In this document: piece after piece, positions 1 to 11,732 of the stretch
Layout: each line of letters opens with the position of its first letter
Numbering within the stretch: position 1 is the stretch's first letter
Source of the DNA: Cryptomeria japonica
Taxonomy: Eukaryota > Streptophyta > Pinopsida > Cupressales > Cupressaceae
DNA length: 64,000 nucleotides
Direction of reading: 5' to 3'
NCBI RefSeq assembly: GCF_030272615.1
Contig: NC_081410.1
Span: 227,884,915 to 227,948,914 of the forward strand
Notes under the pieces: generated by a model
The model's database searches: none
What the model saw: only the letters and a program-made list of their open reading frames with translations
Told to the model about the DNA's origin: nothing
Program-made: the position numbers and the translations under genes

Positions 1-532
1 CTTCATTTTGGAGAAGACTATATCCTATTGTTTCAGTTGGTGTGATATTTTATCTTTCCCTAGAGAAGTGATCTTCATCTTGCAAGTCCTTTTGCATCTT
101 TCCTTGGAGCAATGAGTTTCATCCTACAAGTTCTTTTGTATCTTGCCCTAGAGCATTGAGTTTTAGCTTGCAAGTACTTTTGTATCTTGCCCTGGAGTAG
201 TGAGCTTCATCCTACAAATTCTTTTGTATCTTTCCCTGGGATAGCACATCTCAACATGCAAGTATTTTACGTGGTAGTGTGCTTCCTTGGTAGTGAGCCT
301 AAAACAAGTTTGTAACTCTTTCATATATTGTGAGTTGACTCTCACTATGGTTTTTCCCTCATTGGGTTTTCCACATAAATTTGGTGTTCTCTTGTGCATT
401 ATTTGTTTTCCTTTATTCTTCATTGTTGCCGATAAAGTAAAAGATAAGTTGATTGTGCTTTTGGAAAGATAAAGTTCAATGTTAAATATTTTAAGGTCTT
501 GACGCCCTCATCTCTCGGTCCTAAGGTGCGTT
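1..532 (+). mobile_element. Ty1/copia-type LTR fragment (fossil)
   Basis: The stretch around 320-400 (a direct-strand 'tctcactatggtttttccc' and 'gggttttccacataaatttgg') is the conserved R/U5 block of a plant copia LTR. The same block appears in reverse near 3330 and 28710. The end near 530 ('ctcatctctcggtcctaagg') resembles the pyrimidine-rich 3' ends of those two LTRs. The left part is cut by the window edge, and no primer-binding site follows, so this is a solo or 3' LTR. It is old and diverged. The family link comes from comparison inside this window only. Confidence 0.6.
79..298. repeat. 44-bp tandem array, five units
   Basis: The motif 'c(t/c)t(g/a)caag(t)...cttttgtatctt(g/t)cc' starts at 79, 123, 167, 211 and 255, exactly 44 bp apart each time. 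The units alternate between 'cttgcaag' and 'cctacaag' starts, so the original unit may have been an 88-bp dimer. The array lies within the copia LTR, upstream of its conserved block. Confidence 0.75.
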
Positions 533-3220
533 CAACATATTTATAAACTTCAAAATAATATTCTTTAGTGTCGAGAGGGTTATAATTTATAGCTCCAAAT
601 GTGTCCCTTGAAGTTTTAAAGAAAATAATTGATTTGTAAAAAAATGTCTCCCCTTCAAAGTGAAGTAAATGTGAAATTGATTGTCACAAGTTTGCCCATC
701 TACTTCAATACTAACAATATCATGTGCAAAACTTGTAACACATTGATGTGATTAAGCTAGAAATTGTGGTTAACTATTAAATCAACACAAGTTAAATGAG
801 ATTTTAATATATGAACTTGGATGTTAATGCTACTTGTCAATATGTAAATATTAAATATTTTTGTATAGATATGGAGTATAGTAAGCCAATGACATGAGTA
901 GAATGTGATTGCAAAATATTGGATTACTTTGTTGCAAATTAATGTTGTGATATTGATAAAACATCCAATTATGTGTTTGGGAAAAAGTAACAAATATTTG
1001 TTTGAAACAATACATGTGTTAGATACATTCAAAAGTGTCACCCACAAATTGTCTACATCAAAATGAAATCAAACAAAATAAATTTAGTATCATAAAAAGA
1101 ACACACCAATTATTCATACTATCATCATTTTCTAACCAAAGAATAGAAAATTCATTAAATTTTGTGGTTATGAGAGATTTGTTAGTTGTTAGACATGTAT
1201 TTAAAATGTAGAAACATAAATAAGACACACAAACTAATTAACAAAACGCCTTGACACGATTTTTTATCTCATAAAATGCAGTAATATATGAATATCCACA
1301 AATTGGATTTGTTTAAAAGTCTTTAGAAACTATAATCCAATTAATATTGGTTGATATAAAATTAGATACTTTGCTAGCATCTTTCTTATCTACATAAATA
1401 TGGAACTTTGAAATGGGGTTTTGACATCATTCAAAACGAAATGGAAGCTAATACAAAGTACGGACATCATCAAACATAGATGATAAAAAATTTGTTGAAA
1501 CTATGAGTTCCTTGGAAATTATGTAAGAACAATGAGAAATCATAAACAAGACATATGAACCTATTGATAGAATAGTTTGGATCAAGAATGTACATTTAAA
1601 AATATGATCTTTATAAAATACAAATAAAATAGATCTATTAAAAAGTTCAAAAAGATAGAATGATTTCTTCTATATATTATTGCAATTGTCATGATAGACA
1701 TTAATGCAAAAATTGAAAGCTTTAAGAGATCATTTGAACTATTCAACAAAGTGTCAAAATGACTTAATCAATTACTACATCCCAACTATTTGAGAAAAGT
1801 AACAATGATTTTTCCTCAATTATTAGATTGAATTATATGCATCCAATATTGATACTTAGATTGAAAAAAAGACACAAGAGTGGATCCAAATCTATGTAAA
1901 GCCAAGTGGGACCTAATATTGTATTGACTCCCCCAAAGAATTGCAAGATCATGTGCAAAGTAAAGCAAAAGAGTTTTTGTTCACAGAAAGACTATGCATA
2001 GTGCTACATATTTCTTGACAAAATATGTATAGTGTTATGCCAATAATTCATACAGAAGAATACATGAGCATAAGACACAAACAATAGAAGACACATGACA
2101 AATACCTTTGTCTCTTACACATAAAGACAATATATGCGTGCACAACTATCTCTTCTCATACTTTTCTATGGATTTGTAGAAGAAGATTCAAACAATTTGC
2201 AAATAGCATGGCGATGCTTCCCTCAATTCCCAACCCAAACATAGCATGAAATCATACGTTATCAATTAATGAAGTACTTGCTCGCAAAGCTTTTCTTCAC
2301 TTCAACCATACCTCCTTCAAATAGTTTTAAGCATTATACATGCCAATTAGACACTTCTAAGCTGCATTCAACAAGAGCATTATAGAATGATTATTATATA
2401 AGATTTTTTTCAATGATATTTTCATATTGTTTTCATTATATCTATTTATATTTATATTAATGATTAAATTAGAATTATAAATTTATTTATTTTATTCAAA
2501 AATTTATGAGATAAAGCAAATTTAAACTTTAATAGATGTGTGTTATCTAATGATCAGTTTCCTTTTAGGGCGTGTTTTTATTTTGTCATGACAATTCACC
2601 TTTTAAATTTAATTAATTATTTCGAATAATAAAGTTTATTACTTATTCATATTCATGCAAAGATGTCAAATGCTAACAAGTTTATCATCTATTATCTTCT
2701 ACTTCTTTATTCTTGCTTCAACTCCTTTTACTTTCTTATTATATAGTTCACCCGAGTCTCAAATATGACAATCTAAATAGGAAAAATAATTACCAATAAG
2801 AGGGGAGATGGCCATCCCTTAAGTGGAGATGATCAATAGTCAAGGGAAGTAATTAGTATCATTAGGACTCAAGAGGATTGTTAATTAGAGGCCAAGATAG
2901 AAGAGAAACTACAAAAACTGGTAGTTTCATGCACCAACCAAACAATATAGGTTCGTCCTTTTTAGAAGGTAGGTCACCTATTTTACTATTGTATGTCTAT
3001 CGACAAACCCTACTATTTAACTAATTCTAAACCCTCTCTTGGGCACTCCTATAGCTAAAGGTACAAACTACCAATATTAGAGGAGGGAAATGATGTGCAT
3101 GTTGAGTATGTTTTTAGCAATGATAGAAAATAAATGGAGTAAGATTCTTAAAGTACAAAATAGAGTTTTATTGTGATGAAGATCTAAACATAAATTAATC
3201 ATCTCATGTGGGTGTTGAAT
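533..3220. other. AT-rich spacer without recognisable gene
   Basis: I found no coding region with a recognisable domain on either strand. A minus-strand open stretch at 757-1047 has no similarity I recognise and shows the skewed composition of AT-rich DNA. 2390-2660 is especially A/T-rich. A short G run (about 3240-3256) marks the start of the next LTR. Confidence 0.6.
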
Positions 3221-4345
3221 GCTACCGAAAGATGAGAGGGGAGGGGGGGGGGGGGGTTCAATACACATGCATGAAAGTAAACAAATCAAACATCAAAACA
3301 CTCTCACAAGAACTTCAACATTTTTATGTGGAAAACCCAAATTGGGAAAAACCACGATGAGAATTCAAACTCATAAATATATAATAACTGTTTACAGTGA
3401 ACAAGGCTTCTTGCCAAAGAGCTCATTGCTCTAGACTTGCAGACTGAGGTGCACAACCTCAAGAAAGATACAAAAGAGGACTTGCTCACCCGAAGATCAT
3501 TTCCTCAGAGCAATACACAAACTGCTCTTACAAAACAATAGGAATAGTAGATCGAACTGTATACAAAATAGCATCTGTTAGAATACAGATAACAATTTAC
3601 AATGTATACTCATCTGTTTTCTTTGTACATCTCTGAATCTTCACACTTCCTTCACAAGACTATCTTCGCATCCATCAACCACATCTCTCTCTTTTCTTTA
3701 ACACAACTAATCTTCTCAATATATATCAATCCGATAAAAAATAAACTTCACTAGGTCAACCAAAATAATATGTAATGTATACATATCATCAACCCAAAAA
3801 TACATCATTCGAAAGCTAAAAAGAACATTTGACGGTTCACACCAAGTCAACACACCTTCCAATCAACATCAAAAGCCTTTTCACACATTCGCTTAGACCA
3901 ATATGCACAAATCAATACGACACTTATTCTACTAAAATCATACTATCTATCTCAGACTTAAAGGAAGCATTTCACCCCAAAAGAACACAACATCTAGATT
4001 CACAACATTGTCACAATGAAAAAATCAATCCCAATAGTCAACATGATCATTTGAGACATTATCGATACAAACAGTCATTCTGGATCACAATAAGTTTCAC
4101 CAGAGCAAACACTAAAGATAATAGAATCGCTTCCAGACCAGGTATGGAACACTAGACTTTCGAAAACACATTAAATCAGCACCTCATGTCATCTTATTAA
4201 CACAATGTGAATCTTAAATCAATTATATAACATAGTATCATAGAAATAGACATCTGGACCATCCAAATCACCAACAACAACCAGTTCATATAGGATTGAC
4301 AATGGTTTGATATCAATGATAACAAAGACATCCATATGTGCAACA
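3221..4345 (-). repeat. 3' LTR of the minus-strand copia element
   Basis: The LTR begins (minus strand) at 'tgttgcacatatgg', directly after a purine-rich tract, and ends in a C-rich stretch near 3233-3256 with 'ctctcatctttcggtagca'. The block near 3330-3380 matches the LTRs at 1-532 and 28571 onward. The length of about 1.1 kb is normal for plant copia LTRs. The 3' boundary is uncertain by about 20 bp. Confidence 0.6.
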
Positions 4346-4537
4346 ATCTCCCCTTTGTCATTGATAGCAAAACAAAAACTTACTACACACATATTTCCTT
4401 TATTTCTCCCCCTTTGACAAAAATGACAAAGGGTGACACCTTAAGCCAAAAAACCATATAGAGCAAAACTGTAACCGCCCCAATAGAAATCTCTAGAAAG
4501 AAAATGAAAACAAAAATACCTGTAAAAAATTTCTAGG

Positions 4538-6415
4538 TCAAATATCCTTGTATTGTTTCTTCAAACCAACAAAAGAAGATTTCCATGTTTGAATAGTAGC
4601 AGACAAAATTCTGCCTTGACACTCACAATCAACACATAACTTTACTGCACCATCAAAGACATCAGTATTGACTACACTCTGCTCAACCCTTTCTACATCA
4701 ACCAATAATGTAAGGAAAATGGACAACAGTAATTCCATGGCATTTTTGAATCCACAAAATAGCTTCACATATTCTTTTCTCCGCTATTTCCACACAAACA
4801 ACTGAGAATGGAGATCCCGAACCTTGGACCTCATTACACCATTAGAATCTTTGTAAATATTAAAGGACTAGGCTAGCTTTGTAAGTTGAGACTCAATGGA
4901 TTCCATTTCATCTTTGAATTGCTTTGTAACCACAGGCCATCTTAAGCAATACCTATACAATTGGGATGCACTATACATCATTTTCCTAAAATTAACCAAG
5001 TTCAATTTAAGATCATGATGTTCCTTTAGGCATTTTCTCTGACACATTTCCTTCTGTGCAAGGTTCACTAGATTCACTATCATCACCAACAACTATAGCC
5101 ATTCACTCAATTACAAATTCTATTAGCACTTCTGAAATAATATCAGCAACATTTGTAGGAACAAGATTGTTCTATAGAAAATAAGTTACATTCACATGTT
5201 CAATGATGTCTTGATCATAGGGCAGAATAGTGAGAGAACTCACTAACACTTTTTAATTCATTAGGCCTCCCAAGCATTTTAATTACTTTGTGTTCATCAA
5301 ACAAGCCTTCCTATGAAGAGACAAGGGAATCAATCAACATCTTCCTTTTTGTAGCAGTTCTCTACAAACTAACCTTCTTTGAATTTTCTTCATCACTTTC
5401 AACAATAACAACTTTTGTAGGCTCCTTTGATATACTTTTATCTTTAGACACCTTAGAAGAGGAAGCAAATGCTTCTCCAAATTATTTCCTATCTTTCTTG
5501 CCTTTTGGTACCATGTCAAACTTGTTGAGTCTCTTTCCAATACTTCTACTCATAATCTCATTATATGTTCCAAATCTTTCTTCATTTACATTTTTTGGGA
5601 TCTTAATAATTATTTCCACAATGCTCATGCATTCATCCTCTGAAACTTCATAAGGAAGCTTAGCCACCCATGAAGTTATTAGAACATTAGCTTCAATAAA
5701 ATATCCAAAAAGAACTTGTGACAAGTAGCATCAATATTATCCAAATTATCCGAATATTCTTTAATAAAAGTACTAACTAAAATATTTCTTCTCTATACTA
5801 TATTTTTTAATCCATGTGACACATTGAGAAAGTAGAATACCAAGCACACAATAAGTGATCCATACTGGAATGGGTACAAATTAGTCTTCGTCAATCAGAG
5901 GTTGTCCAACAAGTGTCGCCATTATATTCACATAGATCATAGTCAACATTTTCTTTCACCATCTTATAGGCCACATATATTGTCATAGAAGAAGTCAAAC
6001 CTTCACGATTCATGCAATACACCTTATATGAAATTCCCATAGTCGCATATCTAACTGCCAAGTCAATAATCCACAATTCCTCAATGAATCGTCTGGTTAC
6101 ATAATAGGACAATCTTTCATATTCCAAAGTTTGGTGCCCAATTCATGACTATTCATATTCCCAAAGGGGATGCCTAAAAAGATTTTTTCTCCATTGTGCT
6201 TTGTAATTTTCATCAACATGTGTTCACCTCTTTGGAATGAAATTACATTTATCATAGAAATAAATATTAAATGTTTTTATACTCATGTCCCCTATAATAC
6301 TTTCCAAGGAATGTGAAAACACATGCGAATACCATATGAATATAAGGTTACTTCCATCTATCCTAACATTCTCCCACTCGACATTATACATTGCAACTAC
6401 AACTAAGAGATACAA
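4538..6415 (-). pseudogene. Coding remnants downstream of copia RNase H (extra-ORF position)
   Basis: Several minus-strand open stretches (about 6415-6224, 6127-5891, 5724-5482, 5092-4868, 4768-4538) lie between the RNase H remnant and the polypurine tract, where simple copia elements have only a short untranslated region. The peptides are rich in E, K, V and L and include a charged stretch 'GKRLNKFDMVPKGKKDRK'. I do not recognise a family. Known copia lineages (SIRE/Maximus type) carry an extra ORF here, so a decayed extra ORF is one reading. An independent insertion is another. Confidence 0.4.
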
Positions 6416-6944
6416 ATAATAAAATCAAGTACAGTAATCAAGGCCCATGAATTTCCTAAACCAAGAGAACTTATTCATAGTCATTACATATTCATAAGAG
6501 AATGTATAATATTATCGAAAGTTTCAATTTTTTCAACCAAGACCTTATCATTCTCAATTTTTTCTTGCACAAGTGATAATGAACACCAACATGTTTAGTA
6601 CGAGCATGATACATAGTATTTTGGCCAACTGTATTGTACTTTATCACATATGACCCTCACAGTCCATACCATCTCCTTAGAGTCAAGTAGAAGAAATAAA
6701 ATTCCATTCAATGGTGGACAATGTAACTATAAACTATATTTTTCTCATCCAAATCACTACTCCAAAAAAATTAAACACATAACCACTCATGGAATTTTGA
6801 CTATCCAAGTCTCTTGCCCAATTTATATCAACAAATCCTTGTATGTCCAATGAAATAACCAAAATCATGATTACTGTGATAAACCAAATAGTAATTGGAA
6901 GTACCTCATAAATATATCAACACACTTCTAGCAAAATTCTCTTG

Positions 6945-7294
6945 TTTCATCCAAATTGATGAAACATTGGATTTTCTTCTTCCATTTGTTTTTGTTGTCT
7001 TCTTAATTGCTCGTGTTGAGCTCTAGTCCAAGCTAGCATATGATCGATTTGAAACTTCCCAAGTTTTAATTTTGTAGATGTAACTCAATAGGTGATCAAT
7101 TGTTTAGGCAAATAAGCTAAGTTGATTATACCACCTCTATTGGTACGTTGAGATAAAGCATCTCTTTGTTGAAAAGCACGTGCTTGTAAGATTTCTTCAT
7201 CAAAATTCATTCCACGGCCGCGTAGATAGTCACGAAAATGGTGTAGGAATATGCGATGCTTCAACAAAATTTTGTGGTTTATGTATAAAAACAT
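6945..7294 (-). pseudogene. Q/R-rich coiled-coil coding remnant, unknown family
   Basis: From 7294 downward the minus strand encodes 'MNFDEEILQARAFQQRDALS' and, in the same frame past one stop near 7085, a stretch with 'AQHEQLRRQQKQMEEENPMF'. The Gln/Arg/Glu-rich segment would form a coiled coil. It abuts the copia RNase H remnant but does not look like copia Gag or integrase. I do not recognise the family. It could be gag-like or a captured fragment. Confidence 0.3.
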
Positions 7295-7788
7295 TCTCCT
7301 TTTCTAGAGTGTCTTATAACTAAGTTTCCTCTTTTTGAGAAGACACAAAATGGTCATACACGCATGTAATGGTTGATAAGTTTTTGATCCCAATGTGAGT
7401 GCAAGTCTTTTGAAATTTTGATAATACCAAATTCGAGGTAGAATGATATATCCAAGACAATGAACAAGGTTAATTTGATCTTAAATTTTCATGATGAAGG
7501 ATGATGTATCCTGTTGAGAAACTATGTTTGAATGATTAAATTTATCAATAAAAAGTGTTTTGTGCACTTGAGATGCTGGATTTAAGACTTGTTAAAAATG
7601 AATACTTGTGATAACCTTAGGTGTAATCTATTGTTTTGGGAGAATCGTTCAAGAAACCTATTTGTTTGGCCAGTTTTGATATCTGTGATAGTTGAAATTG
7701 AGTCTTCTCAAAAATGGGTATCCAGAAATGTTTTCAAAAATTTGATTTGATAAGGGGAAGTTCCCTCTGTTGTGGACGCACTAAAACA
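7295..7788. other. Spacer without recognisable gene
   Basis: AT-rich, with no coding region or repeat that I can name on either strand. It probably belongs to the internal region of the minus-strand LTR element whose LTR lies at 9345-10290. Confidence 0.4.
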
Positions 7789-8010
7789 AATGCGCTACAA
7801 AAATGTATGAATGCGTTGTCATATGTGACAAATATGCTGCACTATTGTGCAAATGTGTTGTTTTGTGCTTCAAAAGTGTTATTCTGTGTTGCAAATGCGT
7901 TGTTTTGTGATGCGAATGCGCTATCAGATAGTGTATATGCGCTAAACTACGTGTTAAATGCACTGTCAAAATTTGTAAAAGCGTGACTCTGCACTGTGAA
8001 TGCGTGACTC
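7789..8010. repeat. Array of 21-bp period, 'aatgcgct' core (array 1)
   Basis: Nine units of exactly 21 bp run from 7789 to 7977, each starting with a variant of 'aatgcgct(a/g)', and weaker units continue to about 8010. The rest of each unit varies freely while the 8-bp core stays. Because 21 is a multiple of three, the plus strand stays open here and gives a spurious peptide of 7-residue repeats beginning NAL, NML or NVL. I read this as a DNA-level array, not a protein. Confidence 0.85.
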
Positions 8011-9048
8011 TGTTGTTTTTCAGCAAGTTTTGAGTTTTGAGTTTTTCACCAGGATGATTATTTTTCTGCTTTGATTTTGAAAATGTAATGCAAACACAAC
8101 AAACACAATGTTTCAAAAGAAAAATGCACAAGCAAGTACAATTCTTATGGTAGGCCAGGACAATAGTTGTTGACTCTCACGTAGGTTTCCTCGAGGCTAC
8201 GCTATTCAAATCGGATACTTAGATGCTTGAACCCACTATCTCCACCCTCAACCTCACTTCTTTGGGGCAGCCAAGCACCAGTTCCCATGAAAACTCCCCA
8301 TGGAAAACTTTGTATCTCTACTAAGAACCGTATGTGTGTGAGCCGCTTCAGAGGTCCGATCTCCTGCACCAACAACTAGAAGGATTTGGGCTTCTACACA
8401 AAAGAGTTAGTCAAGGCATCTGGTCGAGTGGCCATACATGTGGTGTGTTACGATCCATTAAGGAAGGCCTCCCAACCTATAGAGGTTGCGCTCTATAGGG
8501 TTTATGGGGAGTCATAACGTTTGTGTGGACTAATCAACACTTGTTGCTTGTAACTTTCATTACAAACACAATTTATTTATAGTGGATCAAAGAGCTTGAC
8601 TTTAGCCCATTTCTACTTGGGTCGTCCCCTCTCACAGAGCCTTAAGGGCTACTCAGGAGGCAAGCCCTCTAAAGGTTAAACATTCTAGAAAGGGGGTCTA
8701 GTTTTCTGATCACCTGATTAAGGTGAGAGCATAGTAACCTACCACTTTGTTCAAACATAGTAAACAAAATATTGCTTTTCTTCCTGATTAAATCTGTGTG
8801 CAACTATTTTAAAGAAGACACAAAGATGCAAGTTGCGTGTTGTTAATTGACCTTCTTAGTTAAACTAGGTGAAGCAAAAGATGGTAAATTACAAAACCCC
8901 TAGTTAAACTAAATGTGAGAAATGTATAAAAAAACAACCTACAAGAGCACCAAGTTAGCAGTTTAAAAGATTTGGTCTTCAACGATCGAAAAGCTGCAAG
9001 TGTTAGATAACAACTTGTTTTGATTTTTTTGTTGCAAACTACCAAAAC
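8011..9048 (-). other. Spacer between the two 21-bp arrays, possible nested LTR-like segment
   Basis: This 1-kb stretch is more GC-rich at 8150-8700 than its surroundings. On the minus strand a TATA-like 'ctataaataaattg' near 8575-8588 is followed about 100 bp downstream by GC-rich sequence, the layout of a U3/R junction. I could not find matching ends, so an LTR insertion between the arrays is only a possibility. No coding region is recognisable. Confidence 0.3.
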
Positions 9049-9275
9049 AAATGTGCTGAAACTACAAATGCGCTACCCTAAAATGCAAATGCGCTAGACT
9101 GTGTTACATATGCGCTAAAATAGGATGGATGCGTAGCTAAAACTAAAAAATGCGCTATTATAAACTATAGATACACTAATTTAACATGCAAAAGCGCTAT
9201 CAAATACTACAAATATGCTAAAACATATTTCAAATGCGTTAAAATATGAGTAAATGCGCTATTATGCTAAAATTA
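9049..9275. repeat. Array of 21-bp period, 'aaatgcgct' core (array 2)
   Basis: The 'tgcgct' core or a one-base variant recurs near 9051, 9069, 9090, 9111, 9130, 9151, 9172, 9193, 9214, 9235 and 9255. Most steps are exactly 21 bp, with a few of 18-20. Orientation and core match the array at 7789-8010, about 1.1 kb away. There are stops in all frames, so this copy is clearly not coding. Confidence 0.85.
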
Positions 9276-9319
9276 TGAAACCTACGAGAATGACATAAAG
9301 AAGATAGAAAATGAGGCCT

Positions 9320-10290
9320 GAGGCCCCATAATGGGCACCAAAATTGTATCAACTTGGAATTAATCTTCAGAATAGGCCTGCAACTTGTTAGTTTTTCAAC
9401 AAATATTGATAATAAAAGCTACAAGAAAACTCCAAATATCAACCAATGAAACAAAGCAAAGGAACAAAACATAAAAATATAAAGATTATAACTTTATCCT
9501 CCTGTCTCATTAGGGACCACCCGGTTAAGGGTTTGACTATAATGCCCTATTAGAGGCAATACCCTATTAGGAGTAACCTCGGTAGAGGATTTGAAATCCA
9601 AGCTAATGGATCACTTGGTTAGAGGATTTCGATAGCATTAAGCCCGTTAAAGCTTACCCGGTTAATGGATTTGACTGTTGTAATTGTTAGAGAACACTAG
9701 GGGTTTGTTGATCTGGTGAATAGCACTACTTTGCTTGATCAGATCCTTTTCATGCTTCTATATTCCTTCACACATACTATAGATACACCTTCTGGTTCGA
9801 CAACCAATCACACTCACACTTAACCAAAATTGCCAACACTATAACAAAACAACTCCTCAACCTTATAAGAAAAACAATAGGTCGGTGACACATCACAAAG
9901 CTCAGATCTCATAGAGATTACAAACAAATCGGTTCAATTATGACCGTTGGATTACATAGCAATCATTGCACATTATTCAAGACAACCTTGACCGCTCCTT
10001 GATCACCACTTCATTGATTCCTGTAACTCATCACACGGTTTCGACTTCATGTAATGCACTCGCTCATTGTCAAGATAAAACCGTTATCTCTACGCGCCCA
10101 AAACCATTTGAAACTCATAATGTACAACATGCATATGTGGCATAATCATTATTGTTCTTCATTTGATCATAAACCAATACAATTGATTCACCAAGCTCCA
10201 TCGATTAGGGTTTATCACATCAACAGGTAGGGTTACCGGTTTGATCTCACTACTTCTCAAGTAATACCGGTTTCCTTCACTAGCTCACCT
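9320..10290 (-). mobile_element. LTR with adjacent primer-binding-site-like sequence, minus strand (fossil)
   Basis: On the minus strand a roughly 0.95-kb segment containing several 'accggt' blocks ends near 9345. It is followed at 9340-9322 by 'tggtgcccattatggggcc', which has the form of the PBS found just inside plant Ty3-type LTRs ('TGGCGCCCACCGTGGGGC' kind). The internal region would then run toward lower coordinates and hold the 21-bp arrays. The far LTR boundary (about 10290) is approximate and no second LTR was found. Old and incomplete. Confidence 0.45.
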
Positions 10291-10295
10291 ACCGG

Positions 10296-10976
10296 TTGCA
10301 AAACAACATCATAACAACATCATTACTGATTATAATTGACATCATTGACAACACAATAGTTCATCAATGCAATCTTCACGCAAATGCCAATAGGCCGACG
10401 GTGTGGTTTGTCTGCTCAGAAGGCGGGATTGATAAATTTATGAAAGACCTGAAAGGAAATGATGAGAGACTGTCTAAGCAGTTCGTCGCCTCTTGGGAGG
10501 ATAGAAAGATTACCATGGGTGGTATTTCCTTTGAAATCAATGAAGAGGTGATCGCTCATTCAATGGGTCTATCCATGGAGGGTAGGAAATGGAAGAAACA
10601 AAACCGCATTTCGGATACCACCAGCCTAAACCAGTTTTTCCGTGAGGGGGAGAACCTTGTGAAGAGGGTGTGCAGAATCAAATGGGAAGAGCTTCCGCCG
10701 CCTTGGGACGAGGTTTGCTACATCATAATGAAATATTTCACCCTTGAAGGACGGTATGGGGTCTTCTACTATTATCACCTTCCTTTCCTTAACCATCTTA
10801 GGAATAAAGGTCTTATCTCCATTCCTTTTTTTCTGCTGCACTCTTTGGACTCTAATGTAAAAGATATTGTGGAGGCTAAGAAAAAAGGCAAGGACTTTCC
10901 TATTCTTCACCAAGGACTTATCCTTCTCCTCTACAATTTCCACCTAGTCCTTTGCCCCCCCCCTCCGCCCGCATGA
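10296..10976 (+). CDS. Uncharacterised repeat-borne plant protein, N-terminal domain
   Basis: The plus strand encodes 226 residues. The part that looks like real protein starts near residue 33 (about 10392). Features are 'ISFEINEEVIAHSMGLSMEG' around residues 80-100, a Trp/Lys-rich stretch, and 'YFTLEGRYGVFYYYHLPFLN' around 150-170, then a basic patch and a C-terminal proline run. This layout resembles a family of single-domain proteins found in many copies in plant repeats, whose function I do not know. The upstream 30 residues look like read-through from LTR DNA. The downstream partner at 11343 probably belongs to the same original gene. Confidence 0.5.
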   Translation: MQNNIITTSLLIIIDIIDNTIVHQCNLHANANRPTVWFVCSEGGIDKFMKDLKGNDERLSKQFVASWEDRKITMGGISFEINEEVIAHSMGLSMEGRKWKKQNRISDTTSLNQFFREGENLVKRVCRIKWEELPPPWDEVCYIIMKYFTLEGRYGVFYYYHLPFLNHLRNKGLISIPFFLLHSLDSNVKDIVEAKKKGKDFPILHQGLILLLYNFHLVLCPPPPPA

Positions 10977-11342
10977 TTTATGTCTAGAATGTGCCTGAAA
11001 ACCAACCCCTAGCCATTGTTGTTGATAAACTTGATATAAGCCCTCCTTGACTGCCTAAAATTGGCTCCTGTAGTAAGAAGAATAAAACTTCCATTCAGAG
11101 GATGTTAAAACCCCTAAGAAAGTTAGAATTCAGGAAATTGACTCTAATATGGAGATGAGGCTAACACTCCTCGCTGCTCTGTGAGATTGGCCTCCAAACC
11201 CCTTGAGAAATCCTTAAGGGATCCCTCCTCATCCCATAAAACTGGGAATTCGATCCCTTCTGACAATGTGGCCCTGTTTTAGTCCACCTCAACCCCCCAC
11301 TCTGTTAGCTCCACCCACGCTTATGAGAGTCCAAAAGATTCC

Positions 11343-11732
11343 ATGAGTCTAGAGGCCAGCCCCAAATCCCAAACCAACTCTATGTCTCCTACTCTCAGGT
11401 TCGATAAGATGATGGTGGTGGAGGAAGTGAGCAGCATAAAGGATGAAGAGGACAACAATCTAGCGGAATTGGGTAAGAAAGTGGAGGGTATGTTTGAAAA
11501 CTTGCAGGAAATCACTAGCAGAATGGAGGCCATTGAGAACAAGCTGCAAGACATCTCCAGGTTTTCTTTGAATGTTATGCACTGCTCGGTGACCACTTTG
11601 TGTCTTCTGCAGGAAAGCACAATCAAAGGCAAAGGAAAAGAGGACAAAGACTACAAGGACCTCTTCAAATTCCTCACCAAGGAATGGGCTAGGAAGCTCC
11701 TCCCCAAAAGGAGCCATGGAAAAAAGAAATAG
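11343..11732 (+). CDS. Coiled-coil C-terminal part of the same uncharacterised repeat gene
   Basis: This encodes 129 residues with a Ser/Pro-rich start, then a heptad-like stretch 'LGKKVEGMFENLQEITSRME' continuing to 'IENKLQDISRF', and a very basic end 'KLLPKRSHGKKK'. That pattern suggests an oligomerising coiled coil followed by a nucleic-acid-binding or nuclear-targeting tail. It lies 370 bp after the domain at 10296-10976 on the same strand; the interval carries stops, so the gene as a whole is probably broken. ORF1-like proteins of retroposons share this layout, but no diagnostic motif proves it. Confidence 0.45.
   Translation: MSLEASPKSQTNSMSPTLRFDKMMVVEEVSSIKDEEDNNLAELGKKVEGMFENLQEITSRMEAIENKLQDISRFSLNVMHCSVTTLCLLQESTIKGKGKEDKDYKDLFKFLTKEWARKLLPKRSHGKKK

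Larger units (their letters stand above)
3221..6950 (-). mobile_element. Ty1/copia LTR retrotransposon, broken (fossil)
   Basis: Read on the minus strand, this holds the RNase H C-terminal region (about 6950-6430), a long stretch of further coding remnants (about 6415-4538), purine-rich tracts ('aaaggggaga' near 4350 and an 'aagggggaga' near 4410) and a 3' LTR (4345-3221). The RNase H part shows the copia signatures 'GFVD(I)NWARDLD' and 'HARTKHVGVHYHLVQEKI'. The 5' LTR and most of pol are not seen. Many breaks; an old, degraded copy. Confidence 0.7.

Noticed and set aside
7714-7986. A 90-residue plus-strand frame with 7-residue NAL repeats that looks like a repeat protein
   Set aside because: It is open only because the DNA repeats every 21 bp. 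The matching array at 9049-9275 is full of stops in all frames, so selection is on DNA, if anywhere.
8421-8456. A sequence fitting a polymerase III A box (tggtcgagtgg) with a B-box-like gttacgatcc, suggesting a tRNA or SINE
   Set aside because: The boxes are only about 15 bp apart, the second carries an extra base, and no tRNA fold or A-rich tail follows.
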